The translations under genes were made by a program, and so were the position numbers. A stretch of DNA of 64,000 bases, taken from the NCBI GenBank assembly GCA_946406435.1, contig CAMJKP010000003.1, forward strand, positions 27,568 through 91,567. The letters are read 5' to 3'. The notes beneath the pieces are model-generated. The model was not told the origin of the DNA. It searched no databases and saw nothing but the letters and a program-made list of their open reading frames with translations. Origin of the DNA: an uncultured Prevotellaceae bacterium. GTDB taxonomy: Bacteria > Bacteroidota > Bacteroidia > Bacteroidales > Bacteroidaceae. How positions within the stretch are numbered: the stretch's first letter is position 1; each line of letters begins with the position of its first letter. Positions 9,211-16,868 of the stretch are shown here, in pieces.

Positions 9211-9277
9211 ATATAGATAGTAAAATCTACACTTATTCTACTTTTTTTGTTAATTTCTTCTTTTTTTCGACAAAAAA

Positions 9278-9309
9278 TTTGGTCATTTCATAGGAAATTG
9301 CTAATTTTG
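9278..9309 (+). promoter_or_regulatory. Promoter for the second secreted protein
   Basis: TTTG (9278-9281), 20 bases, TAATTTTG (9302-9309). It matches the consensus and lies 82 bases upstream of the ATG at 9391. Confidence 0.75.
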
Positions 9310-9390
9310 TACCGATTTATATAGTATACCCAACTCAAAAGAGGGAAGGAAACACTAATTCTAATGATATAAACAAAAAAACATACAGAT

Positions 9391-11115
9391 ATGAAAAAAA
9401 GACTATTACTTTTAGCTGCAGTTCTTTCTGCAAGTGCAAGTATTACATTTGCACAAGAAAAAACCGTGTATAGTGACGACAACAACATCACTTACACCTA
9501 CTCCGCAAACTCTGATGTTACAATTACAGCGCAAGGTCAAAGTAGTTTAGACAGCGAGAACAACAGGGAGAATATAATATTGGGGTCAACATTATCAATC
9601 GACTATGTAGCCTTCACAAGGGTTGCAAACCGCACCAGAGACATTAAGTTGACTGTATCAGACATCAACGACTATTCTATTCTCCCATCACAATTGCAAA
9701 GTTTTTCACGCGCGGTGGTTTCTGGTGAAGATCTAACAAATGACGATCTGAACACAACTCTTTCTTCTTTTGCAACCGACAACAGACTGAATTTCCCACG
9801 AACTCAACGAAATAATCTGCCTCCATCAGAGATGTACTACAAAATAAGGCAGAACACAAATGCAGAAAAGGCCGCATACGCAACATATCAGAATGCATGC
9901 GAGAAAGCCAGAACAAGAGGTCTATACGTCTACACTGGAGCAGAGCTGCTTGAAGAAGGCGTAGATTTTGACCTTTATCATATGCAAATAAACGAAGGCT
10001 TGTATTATATTGATGCTCCTGATGCGGTTAATGTTATATTAATAAATGCAACAACAGGCAACTGGAAAGAGGGTACAACATACCTGAATTGTACCGACAA
10101 TTTCATTCCTACCTATATTGGTTCTAACATCCCATTGCCAACAACAACCGCATCAGATGAGGACTCAAAAGTTGGTATCGTATCAGGATTGGTAGATTTG
10201 GCAAGATTCAACAATATCGTTGCAGGTAAGGCATTTTTAAACTATGACTTTACTGGTACAACAATTGTTGGTTCTATCAACAGCTCAACTGTAGGTGCAA
10301 ACCGTCTTGCTTATTTTGCCGACGGAATTTCTGCAGAAGGTGTAAACATTATCAATGGAACAAGTTGTGAGAACTATGAACTTGCAGATGATGGTACAGA
10401 AATCAAAGTTTCAAAGGCCTTCAATGCAAAGAACATTGACTACACACGTAACATCACAGCTGGTAACTACTACACAATTACCGTACCATTCAACTTCCAG
10501 AACAAGTCAGACTATTTCAACCGCACATCAACCTTCACTTCTTGTAATAAAGTAGGAGATAAGACACAGGTAAAGTTCACACTTGGTGAATGGGAGGCTA
10601 ATATGCCAATGCTTTGTAAGGCAAACACAAGTACCTCTGTAATGAGCCTTTCAAGCACACAGGGCATTGAGGTTAAGAAGTCTGTTGCAAAGTCATGGAG
10701 TGGTGATGAACAGTCAAGCGAGCCTGCTAAGTTCAATGGCAACTACGAAGCAAAGACCAAGGAAGAACTTGCAGATGCATACATCGTTGGTTTGAGCGGT
10801 ACATTTGGTAAGATGCCAGTAAACAGCACAAGACTCAAGCCAGGTCGCGCTTACATTACTCTTGATAAGAATTCTGCTGCAAAGCTTGAAAATGCTATTG
10901 TTGAGTTCGTTGACGAGGAAGGAACTGTAGAGGTTCTTGAGTTTAACGGAGAGACAACAGGTATCGACGGTGTTACAGATTCTGCTGATGAGGTTATGGA
11001 TTCTCAGTTCGTTTCTATTGATGGTAAGGTTGCAACAACACCAGTAAAGGGTATTAACATCGTTAAGAGTACTCTTAAGAACGGACAGACAACCACAAAG
11101 AAAGTCGTATATTAA
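9391..11115 (+). CDS. Secreted protein of unknown function with a T9SS-like tail
   Basis: 574 residues with a clear signal peptide (MKKRLLLLAAVLSASASITFAQ). I recognise no catalytic domain. The middle is rich in Thr/Asn/Asp with beta-type sequence. A segment around residues 350-470 (DYTRNITAGNYYTITVPFNF) resembles the DYTRTF..WQALYIPF part of the neighbouring leucine-rich protein. The C-terminal GKVATTPVKGINIVK...TTKKVVY parallels that protein's tail and suggests the same export route. It has its own promoter and is followed by a 48-residue peptide gene, repeating the arrangement upstream. Confidence 0.85.
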   Translation: MKKRLLLLAAVLSASASITFAQEKTVYSDDNNITYTYSANSDVTITAQGQSSLDSENNRENIILGSTLSIDYVAFTRVANRTRDIKLTVSDINDYSILPSQLQSFSRAVVSGEDLTNDDLNTTLSSFATDNRLNFPRTQRNNLPPSEMYYKIRQNTNAEKAAYATYQNACEKARTRGLYVYTGAELLEEGVDFDLYHMQINEGLYYIDAPDAVNVILINATTGNWKEGTTYLNCTDNFIPTYIGSNIPLPTTTASDEDSKVGIVSGLVDLARFNNIVAGKAFLNYDFTGTTIVGSINSSTVGANRLAYFADGISAEGVNIINGTSCENYELADDGTEIKVSKAFNAKNIDYTRNITAGNYYTITVPFNFQNKSDYFNRTSTFTSCNKVGDKTQVKFTLGEWEANMPMLCKANTSTSVMSLSSTQGIEVKKSVAKSWSGDEQSSEPAKFNGNYEAKTKEELADAYIVGLSGTFGKMPVNSTRLKPGRAYITLDKNSAAKLENAIVEFVDEEGTVEVLEFNGETTGIDGVTDSADEVMDSQFVSIDGKVATTPVKGINIVKSTLKNGQTTTKKVVY

Positions 11116-11136
11116 TTTAATAAGACAGATACAGTT

Positions 11137-11283
11137 ATGAAAAAAGAATATATCACACCAGAATTCAGACCAAGGAAAATGGCTGTAGAGGAGAGTCTTC
11201 TTGCAGCCATCTCGGAGAACGGAAACACCACAACAGGTTATCTTACAGATGAACCTATTGACGATGATGATTTCGATGATTAA
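11137..11283 (+). CDS. Small acidic MKK..YI.P peptide (48 aa), not in ORF track
   Basis: The ATG at 11137 opens a 48-codon frame ending at TAA 11281-11283, 21 bases after the secreted protein and before a terminator. It begins MKKEYITPEFRPRKM, then ESLLAAISENG, and ends in an Asp run (IDDDDFDD). Compared with the peptide at 8947 it conserves MKK, YI.P, a Met about 8 residues later, a hydrophobic LLAA/ILAG step and an acidic tail. It was missed by the track because of its length. Function unknown. Position and conserved layout support a real gene. Confidence 0.75.
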   Translation: MKKEYITPEFRPRKMAVEESLLAAISENGNTTTGYLTDEPIDDDDFDD

Positions 11284-11332
11284 GTAAAAGATCTACGCAT
11301 ACATAATTTTATGTATGAACATCACAATAAAG

Positions 11333-11370
11333 ATAAAGAGCAGCAACCATTAAGTTGTTGCTCTTTATTA
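11333..11370 (+). terminator. Rho-independent terminator
   Basis: A 15-bp stem starting ATAAAGAGCAGCAAC and closing GTTGTTGCTCTTTAT (one G-U type mismatch), followed by TATT. It ends the secreted protein-peptide unit. Confidence 0.88.
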
Positions 11371-11415
11371 TTGCATCCAAAATAGAAGTACAACCAGAGA
11401 TTTTCCATATAAGAT

Positions 11416-11446
11416 TTTGAATTCTGAAAATTATTGATTAACTTTG
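11416..11446 (+). promoter_or_regulatory. Promoter for trmB-topB
   Basis: TTTG (11416-11419), 19 bases, TAACTTTG (11439-11446). This is a complete consensus match, giving a leader of about 80 bases. Confidence 0.8.
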
Positions 11447-11464
11447 CATTCATAAACCAGAGAC

Positions 11465-11491
11465 AGGCATCGCTCCATGAGCGACACGCCT
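11465..11491 (+). promoter_or_regulatory. Leader hairpin upstream of trmB
   Basis: Two nested stems begin about 19 bases after the -7 box. The outer stem is AGGC/GCCT and the inner stem is CGCTC/GAGCG with a CAT loop. ACAC is unpaired on the 3' side only, followed by TATTT. The same arrangement, including the unpaired ACA, occurs in the fba leader at 51054. A regulatory role is inferred. Confidence 0.5.
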
Positions 11492-11532
11492 TATTTCTTG
11501 AGTACAAGAAAACACTCACAAATCACTAATCA

Positions 11533-12303
11533 ATGGGAAAAGGTAAACTCGCGAAGTTCGCAGACATGGAACGCTATGAGAACGTGTTCCAATATCCATT
11601 CTCTGTAGTGGATAATGTTCCTTTCGAAATGAAAGGTCACTGGAGAGAACAGTACTTCCACAACGACAATCCTATCGTACTCGAATTGGGGTGCGGTAAA
11701 GGAGAATATACGGTGGAACTGGCCCAACTATATCCTAATGTGAACTTTATTGGTGTTGACATAAAGGGAGCGCGTATGTGGACAGGTGCCACCAAGGCTT
11801 TGGAAGCAGGACTGAAGAACGTTGCATTCCTTCGCACTAACATCGAGATAATAGACCGTTTCTTCTCTGAAGATGAGGTACAGGAGATTTGGCTTACCTT
11901 CTCTGACCCTCAGATGAAGAACGTGCACAAGCGTCTTACCTCTACTTTCTTCCTTGAGCGTTACCGTCATTTCCTTGTAGATAACGGAATCATACATCTA
12001 AAGACGGACTCTAACTTCCTGTTCACTTACACCACCTATATGGTGGAGCATAATGAACTGCCAGTTCTTTTCCGCACAACAGATCTCTATCATACCGAAG
12101 GTATTGACGAAGAGACAAAGAAGATTCTGTCTATCCAGACCTATTACGAGTCTATGTGGATTGAGCGTGGACTTAACATCAAATACATGAAGTTCCTTCT
12201 TCCACAAGAAAAACAACTCTCCGAGTCAGAAAAAGAGATTGAATTGGATGATTATCGTTCGTATCACAGAGATAAACGTAGCAGTTTAGATACAGCCAAA
12301 TAA
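11533..12303 (+). CDS. trmB: tRNA (guanine-N7-)-methyltransferase
   Basis: SAM-dependent enzyme that methylates G46 in the tRNA variable loop. 256 residues. The SAM-binding motif [11 protein letters not shown] is near residues 49-59, followed by [16 protein letters not shown] and the catalytic-region [14 protein letters not shown], then [12 protein letters not shown]. The family signature is complete. The C-terminal 25 residues are charged. The stop codon overlaps the topB start by one base (TAATG), so the two are translationally coupled. Confidence 0.96.
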   Translation: MGKGKLAKFADMERYENVFQYPFSVVDNVPFEMKGHWREQYFHNDNPIVLELGCGKGEYTVELAQLYPNVNFIGVDIKGARMWTGATKALEAGLKNVAFLRTNIEIIDRFFSEDEVQEIWLTFSDPQMKNVHKRLTSTFFLERYRHFLVDNGIIHLKTDSNFLFTYTTYMVEHNELPVLFRTTDLYHTEGIDEETKKILSIQTYYESMWIERGLNIKYMKFLLPQEKQLSESEKEIELDDYRSYHRDKRSSLDTAK

Positions 12304-14513
12304 TGATTGTTTGCATAGCCGAGAAACCGAGCGTAGCTCGTGATATTGCCAATGTACTTGGAGCCACGAATTCTAAGCAAGGGTACATTGAAGGCAATGG
12401 ATATCAGGTAACGTGGACATTCGGTCACTTGTGCGAGCTGAAGGACCCTGGTGAATATACCCCGATGTGGAAGGTATGGTCATTGGGGGCATTACCTATG
12501 ATACCACAGCGTTTCGGAATAAAACTGAAAGACGACCAAGGTATCAAGGCTCAGTTTGCTACAATCGAGAAACTGATGCAAGAGGCAGACTCCATTATCA
12601 ACTGTGGTGATGCCGGCCAAGAGGGAGAGCTTATCCAACGATGGGTAATGCAAAAGGCCGGAGCTAAATGTCCTGTGAAAAGACTCTGGATCTCATCACT
12701 TACAGAAGAGGCCATACGTGAAGGATTTCAGACACTAAAGGATCAGCAAGAATACGAGCCTTTGTATCTTGCCGGACTTTCACGTGCCATAGGCGACTGG
12801 CTCCTTGGCATGAATGCCACCCGTCTCTACACGTTGAAATACCGTCCACAAGGCCGTACAAATCAAGTACTTTCCATTGGAAGGGTACAAACCCCTACCC
12901 TTGCAATGATTGTAAATCGCCAGAAGGAAATCGAAAACTTTGAGCCTCGTCAGTCATGGGTTCTTACAACCATATACAAGGATTCAAAGTTTACCGCCAT
13001 CGCGCACGACGAAGAGGCAGAAGCAGAAGATGCTGCTGAAGTTGCCGAGGCAGCTAAGAATGGCAAGACACAGAAGTCGAAAGGTCCTATTTTCCGTCAG
13101 ATAGAATATACCACCGAGGAAGAAGGAAAGAAGATTCTTGAAGCCATCAAGGATAATGATTTCCACATCGTAGATATAACAAAGAAAAAAGGAACAGAAG
13201 CACCTCCACGTCTTTACGACCTTACCTCGCTCCAGGTAGATTGCAATAAAAAGTTCGGATATTCAGCTGATCAGACACTTCAGCTAATTCAATCACTATA
13301 CGAGAAGAAGTTCACTACCTACCCACGTGTAGATACCACATTCCTTTCTGATGACATCTATCCAAAATGTCCTCAGACAATGAATGGTCTGTTCAAGACG
13401 CAATTCTCAGGCGTGGCTCCTTATGCAGAACTTGTGAAAGCCATTGGTGGCAAACCTCTGAAGAAGAGCAAGAAGGTGTTCGACTCTTCAAAGGTAACAG
13501 ATCACCATGCTATAATCCCTACAGGCGTACCTCCACAGGGATTGTCAGACATGGAGCGTAATGTTTTCGACCTTGTAGCAAGAGCTTTCATTGCTGCTTT
13601 CTATCCTGATTTGAAGTTTGAAACGACCACTATTCTCGGAAGAGTCGCACTTACACAAGAGGCAGAAGTCCTCGAAACAGGAAAAGAGGCACTTAATGAT
13701 GAGAACAGCGTGCTCTTCAGAACCTCTGTACGTATTGTCACGGATGAAGGTTGGAAGGTCGTTTTCAAGAAGGATAATGCGATTGTAGATTCTGACAATG
13801 AGAATGAGGAAGAGGACAACGCATCTTCAAACGTGACATTCTCAAAGGGCGAGAAAGGTCCTCACATCCCTTCTCTTTCAGAGAAATGGACACAGCCTCC
13901 AAAGCCTTACACAGAGGCCACATTGCTTCGTGCTATGGAAACGGCAGGTAAGTTCGTGGATAATGATGAACTGCGAGACGCTATGAAGGAGAACGGCATA
14001 GGTCGCCCTTCTACCCGTGCAGCTATCATAGAAACGCTCTTCAAGCGCCATTACATAAGGAAGGAGCGCAAAACCCTCGTAGCGACTCCTACAGGTATAG
14101 AATTGATAGACCTTATACACGAAGACGTGTTGAAGAGTCCAGAGCTTACTGGTATTTGGGAAAAGAAACTCCGCGACATTGAGCACAGAAAATATGATGC
14201 AGGAATGTTCATTTCCGAACTCAAGGAGCAGATTACAAGCATTGTGAATCAGGTCCTTGCAGACAATACCAACAGAAGAGTCACAGTCGTTGATCCAGAA
14301 GAAGAGCAAAAGAAGAAGGCAACTAAGAAGACTTCAACAAAGAAAAAGACTGTAGATGCCTCTAACACACCTGTATCTTCTCAACGCTCCAATGCCAACG
14401 AAGTTCCTACTATATGCCCTTTATGCGGAAAAGGAACTATCATAAAAGGCAAGACAGCATACGGATGTTCAGAATGGAAAAACGGCTGCACATACAGAAA
14501 ACCATTCGCTTAA
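12303..14513 (+). CDS. topB: DNA topoisomerase III
   Basis: Type IA topoisomerase that decatenates and relaxes DNA through a 5'-phosphotyrosine link. 736 residues. The N-terminal Toprim domain begins IVCIAEKPSVARDI, with the metal motif DAGQEGELI near residue 101. GRVQTPTLAMIVNRQKEIE follows, and the active-site region is KFTTYPRVDT (Tyr near 339). A Glu/Ala-rich insertion (AEAEDAAEVAEAA) sits near 240. After a Lys/Thr-rich linker the protein ends in a four-cysteine zinc ribbon (CPLCGKG...YGCSEWKNGC). It is coupled to trmB and followed by a palindromic repeat rather than an obvious terminator. Confidence 0.96.
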   Translation: MIVCIAEKPSVARDIANVLGATNSKQGYIEGNGYQVTWTFGHLCELKDPGEYTPMWKVWSLGALPMIPQRFGIKLKDDQGIKAQFATIEKLMQEADSIINCGDAGQEGELIQRWVMQKAGAKCPVKRLWISSLTEEAIREGFQTLKDQQEYEPLYLAGLSRAIGDWLLGMNATRLYTLKYRPQGRTNQVLSIGRVQTPTLAMIVNRQKEIENFEPRQSWVLTTIYKDSKFTAIAHDEEAEAEDAAEVAEAAKNGKTQKSKGPIFRQIEYTTEEEGKKILEAIKDNDFHIVDITKKKGTEAPPRLYDLTSLQVDCNKKFGYSADQTLQLIQSLYEKKFTTYPRVDTTFLSDDIYPKCPQTMNGLFKTQFSGVAPYAELVKAIGGKPLKKSKKVFDSSKVTDHHAIIPTGVPPQGLSDMERNVFDLVARAFIAAFYPDLKFETTTILGRVALTQEAEVLETGKEALNDENSVLFRTSVRIVTDEGWKVVFKKDNAIVDSDNENEEEDNASSNVTFSKGEKGPHIPSLSEKWTQPPKPYTEATLLRAMETAGKFVDNDELRDAMKENGIGRPSTRAAIIETLFKRHYIRKERKTLVATPTGIELIDLIHEDVLKSPELTGIWEKKLRDIEHRKYDAGMFISELKEQITSIVNQVLADNTNRRVTVVDPEEEQKKKATKKTSTKKKTVDASNTPVSSQRSNANEVPTICPLCGKGTIIKGKTAYGCSEWKNGCTYRKPFA

Positions 14514-14550
14514 AACAACACATACTACTCCAAAATAAGGAGGCTATTCT

Positions 14551-14634
14551 TTCGCTTATCCAAGGAACCAAACTCGATGAACCTCCGCTCTATGTTCGCT
14601 CTTAGAACGGACCTTCATCGAGTTTGGTTCCTTG
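14551..14634 (+). repeat. 11-bp-period CG-phased palindrome (copy A of a 68-bp core)
   Basis: CG occurs at 14553, 14575, 14586, 14597, 14608 and 14619, all on one 11-bp grid. Grid positions 14564 and 14630 are GG and CC. The ends form a perfect 21-bp inverted repeat (14561-14581 and 14614-14634, core AACCAAACTCGATGAA). The 68 bases at 14564-14631 are the reverse complement, with about three differences, of the array core at 26249-26316. It lies 48 bases downstream of topB. No T-run follows, so it is not a standard terminator. The remaining bases to 14860 are AT-rich and show no gene. Confidence 0.92.
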
Positions 14635-14859
14635 TCATATAGAAAGATCTTATAACCATGAAGGGAAGTGAAAGGGTAACTGAAATTGTAAGATACGCCT
14701 GAAAATTGTGGTTTTTCTTCATTTTTTTGCAGAAAAGTATCACAAAATAAGACAAATTCTGAATTTTCATAGGCTTTTCTGAAAACTTATGATTATACGT
14801 CGGTTTTCTTGACACTTGTCAAAGAAATATTATATACATACATAAATTAACTATAATTA

Positions 14860-14891
14860 TTTGCCTATTATGGATTCTCGGCATAATTTTG
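14860..14891 (+). promoter_or_regulatory. Promoter for the small outer-membrane barrel gene
   Basis: TTTG (14860-14863), 20 bases, TAATTTTG (14884-14891). The predicted leader is about 165 bases long and ORF-free. Confidence 0.75.
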
Positions 14892-15061
14892 CACCCACAA
14901 ATCAGAAACGCCCACCAGTCTCTATGGGCTGACGAAGGCAATTTATTTCGCAAAAAAGCACTTACATTCAAAAATAACATAAAACAAAAATGAGGGTAAT
15001 CCGAAAACCTCAGTATTCAGGAACAGAGTAGGAATAAAACAAAATTAAGCAACTAAAAATT

Positions 15062-15610
15062 ATGAAGAAATTTTTTGCAATCGCTGCTCTCGCAGTAGCA
15101 TCTCTTACAGCAAACGCACAGGCTTGGCTTGGTGGTTCTTTCAATTTCAACTGGGAAAAAGGCAAGTGGGATGGTGCCAAGGCAACAACTTCATGGAAAA
15201 TTGCTCCAGAGATTGGCTACAACATCAACGAGAACTGGGCAATAGCAGGTAAAATTGCTGTAGGTGGCGAATCACGCTACAAAGAAGAACATGGAGCTCT
15301 AGTAGAAAAATCAGTAACAACATTTACTGTTAGCCCATATGCTCGCTACACATTCGCTCAGATAGACGACCTCTCATTCTTCGTTGATGGTGGTATTCAC
15401 TTCACATCTTACGGCAAGGACAATGGTAGCTCATTCGGTATTGGCATTCAGCCTGGTCTTGCATACAAGGTTGCAGATGGTGTAACCCTCGCTGCTAAAT
15501 TCGGTTACTTCGGTTGGAAAACATACGACAAGGAAGCTGGTAACAAAGATCAGTTTGGTCTTGGTGTAGATGGCAACAATCTTGAGTTCGGTATTTATTT
15601 CGACCTCTAA
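15062..15610 (+). CDS. Small outer-membrane beta-barrel protein
   Basis: 182 residues with a signal peptide ending near TANAQA. The rest alternates aromatic and small residues in short strands (KIAPEIGYNINENWAIAG, FTVSPYARYTFAQI, GIGIQPGLAYKVADGVTLAA) and closes with a terminal strand ending in Phe-Asp-Leu (LEFGIYFDL). This fits an eight-stranded porin-like barrel of the OMP_b-brl type. No enzymatic motif. Monocistronic with its own promoter, a long leader and a terminator. Confidence 0.85.
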   Translation: MKKFFAIAALAVASLTANAQAWLGGSFNFNWEKGKWDGAKATTSWKIAPEIGYNINENWAIAGKIAVGGESRYKEEHGALVEKSVTTFTVSPYARYTFAQIDDLSFFVDGGIHFTSYGKDNGSSFGIGIQPGLAYKVADGVTLAAKFGYFGWKTYDKEAGNKDQFGLGVDGNNLEFGIYFDL

Positions 15611-15638
15611 GAATCAGAACATAATAAAAAAACTATAC

Positions 15639-15671
15639 AAGGCTTGCAACTTCTGTTGCAGGCCTTTTTTC
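15639..15671 (+). terminator. Rho-independent terminator
   Basis: A 12-bp stem AAGGCTTGCAAC / GTTGCAGGCCTT (one G-U pair) with a TTCT loop, followed by TTTT. Confidence 0.92.
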
Positions 15672-15699
15672 GTGCTTTAATCTCTTTTCACTAATAAGA

Positions 15700-15731
15700 T
15701 TTGGAAATCTCCATTTTTATCACTATCTTTG
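15700..15731 (+). promoter_or_regulatory. Promoter for mrp and the downstream run
   Basis: TTTG (15700-15703), 20 bases, TATCTTTG (15724-15731). The -7 box overlaps the TTG used by the ORF track (15729), which therefore cannot be the translation start. Confidence 0.8.
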
Positions 15732-15770
15732 CATTCTAAAAGAAAATCATTTTTGAATAAAAAAACAGCA

Positions 15771-16868
15771 ATGAACTTATATCCGAAACTCATAACAGAC
15801 GCACTTGCAACCGTCATCTATGCCGGTACGAAAAAGAACATTATCGAGTCAGAAATGCTTGCTGACACTCCAAGCATAAATGGCAATAGTGTGACGATTG
15901 TCCTGATATTCCCACGCGAGACTGACCCATTCCTGAAATCAACGGTAAAGGCAGCAGAAGCAGCCATACACTATCACGTAGGTAAGGATGTAGAAGTAAA
16001 TATCAAATTAGAGTATAAGTCAGCCCCACGTCCAGAGGTTGAGGATTTACTTCCCGGAGTTAAGAATATCATTGCAGTAAGCTCTGGTAAGGGTGGCGTT
16101 GGTAAGAGCACAGTATCTGCCAATCTCGCCATAGCACTTGCACGTCTCGGTTATAAGGTCGGACTTCTTGATACAGATATCTTTGGACCAAGTATGCCAA
16201 AGATGTTCGATGTAGAGAACGAGCGTCCGTATGCCATAGAGAAAGACGGTCGTCAACTTATTGTTCCTGTTGAGAAATACGGAGTTAAGCTTCTCTCTAT
16301 CGGTTTCTTCGTAGGAAAAGACACAGCCACTCTCTGGAGAGGTGGTATGGCTTGCTCAGCCTTGAAGCAGTTGATTGCAGATGCTGACTGGGGCGAACTC
16401 GACTATTTCATTCTCGACACGCCTCCTGGCACAAGTGACATTCACCTCACCCTACTCCAGACACTCGCTATCACAGGTGCTATTATTGTAAGTACCCCAC
16501 AGCAAGTGGCTCTTGCTGATGCGCGTAAGGGAATTGACATGTACACCAACGACAAGGTTAATGTTCCTATCCTTGGCCTCATCGAGAATATGGCATGGTT
16601 TACTCCAGCAGAACTTCCAGAGAACAAGTACTATATCTTTGGCAAGGAAGGTTGCAAGAATCTTGCTCAGGAGATGAACGTTCCATTGCTTGCCCAGATT
16701 CCACTTGTTCAGGGGATCTGCGAAAAGGGCGATGCAGGGACTCCAGCAGCTCTCGACGAGAACACCATAACAGGTCAGGCATTCCTTGCACTCGCTCAGA
16801 GCGTTGTAACTGTTGTGAACAGGCGAAACAAGGAACAGGAGAAGACCAAGATTGTGAAGACAAAATAA
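15771..16868 (+). CDS. mrp: Mrp/NBP35-family iron-sulfur cluster carrier ATPase
   Basis: Cytoplasmic P-loop ATPase (ApbC/Mrp family) that binds and transfers Fe-S clusters. I start at the ATG at 15771 (365 residues). An N-terminal DUF59/MIP18-like domain (about 1-95) precedes the deviant Walker A SSGKGGVGKSTVSANLA near residue 103. Next come LLDTDIFGPSMPKM and the switch segment FILDTPPGTSDIHLTL. The C-terminal region lacks the CxxC pair that binds a cluster in many homologues. Only MACSA and EGCKN cysteines are visible. The next gene starts at the base after the stop. Confidence 0.92.
   Translation: MNLYPKLITDALATVIYAGTKKNIIESEMLADTPSINGNSVTIVLIFPRETDPFLKSTVKAAEAAIHYHVGKDVEVNIKLEYKSAPRPEVEDLLPGVKNIIAVSSGKGGVGKSTVSANLAIALARLGYKVGLLDTDIFGPSMPKMFDVENERPYAIEKDGRQLIVPVEKYGVKLLSIGFFVGKDTATLWRGGMACSALKQLIADADWGELDYFILDTPPGTSDIHLTLLQTLAITGAIIVSTPQQVALADARKGIDMYTNDKVNVPILGLIENMAWFTPAELPENKYYIFGKEGCKNLAQEMNVPLLAQIPLVQGICEKGDAGTPAALDENTITGQAFLALAQSVVTVVNRRNKEQEKTKIVKTK

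Noticed and set aside
15729-15770. Longer mrp start given by the ORF track
   Set aside because: The TTG lies inside the TATCTTTG promoter box. The next ATG gives the normal family N terminus.
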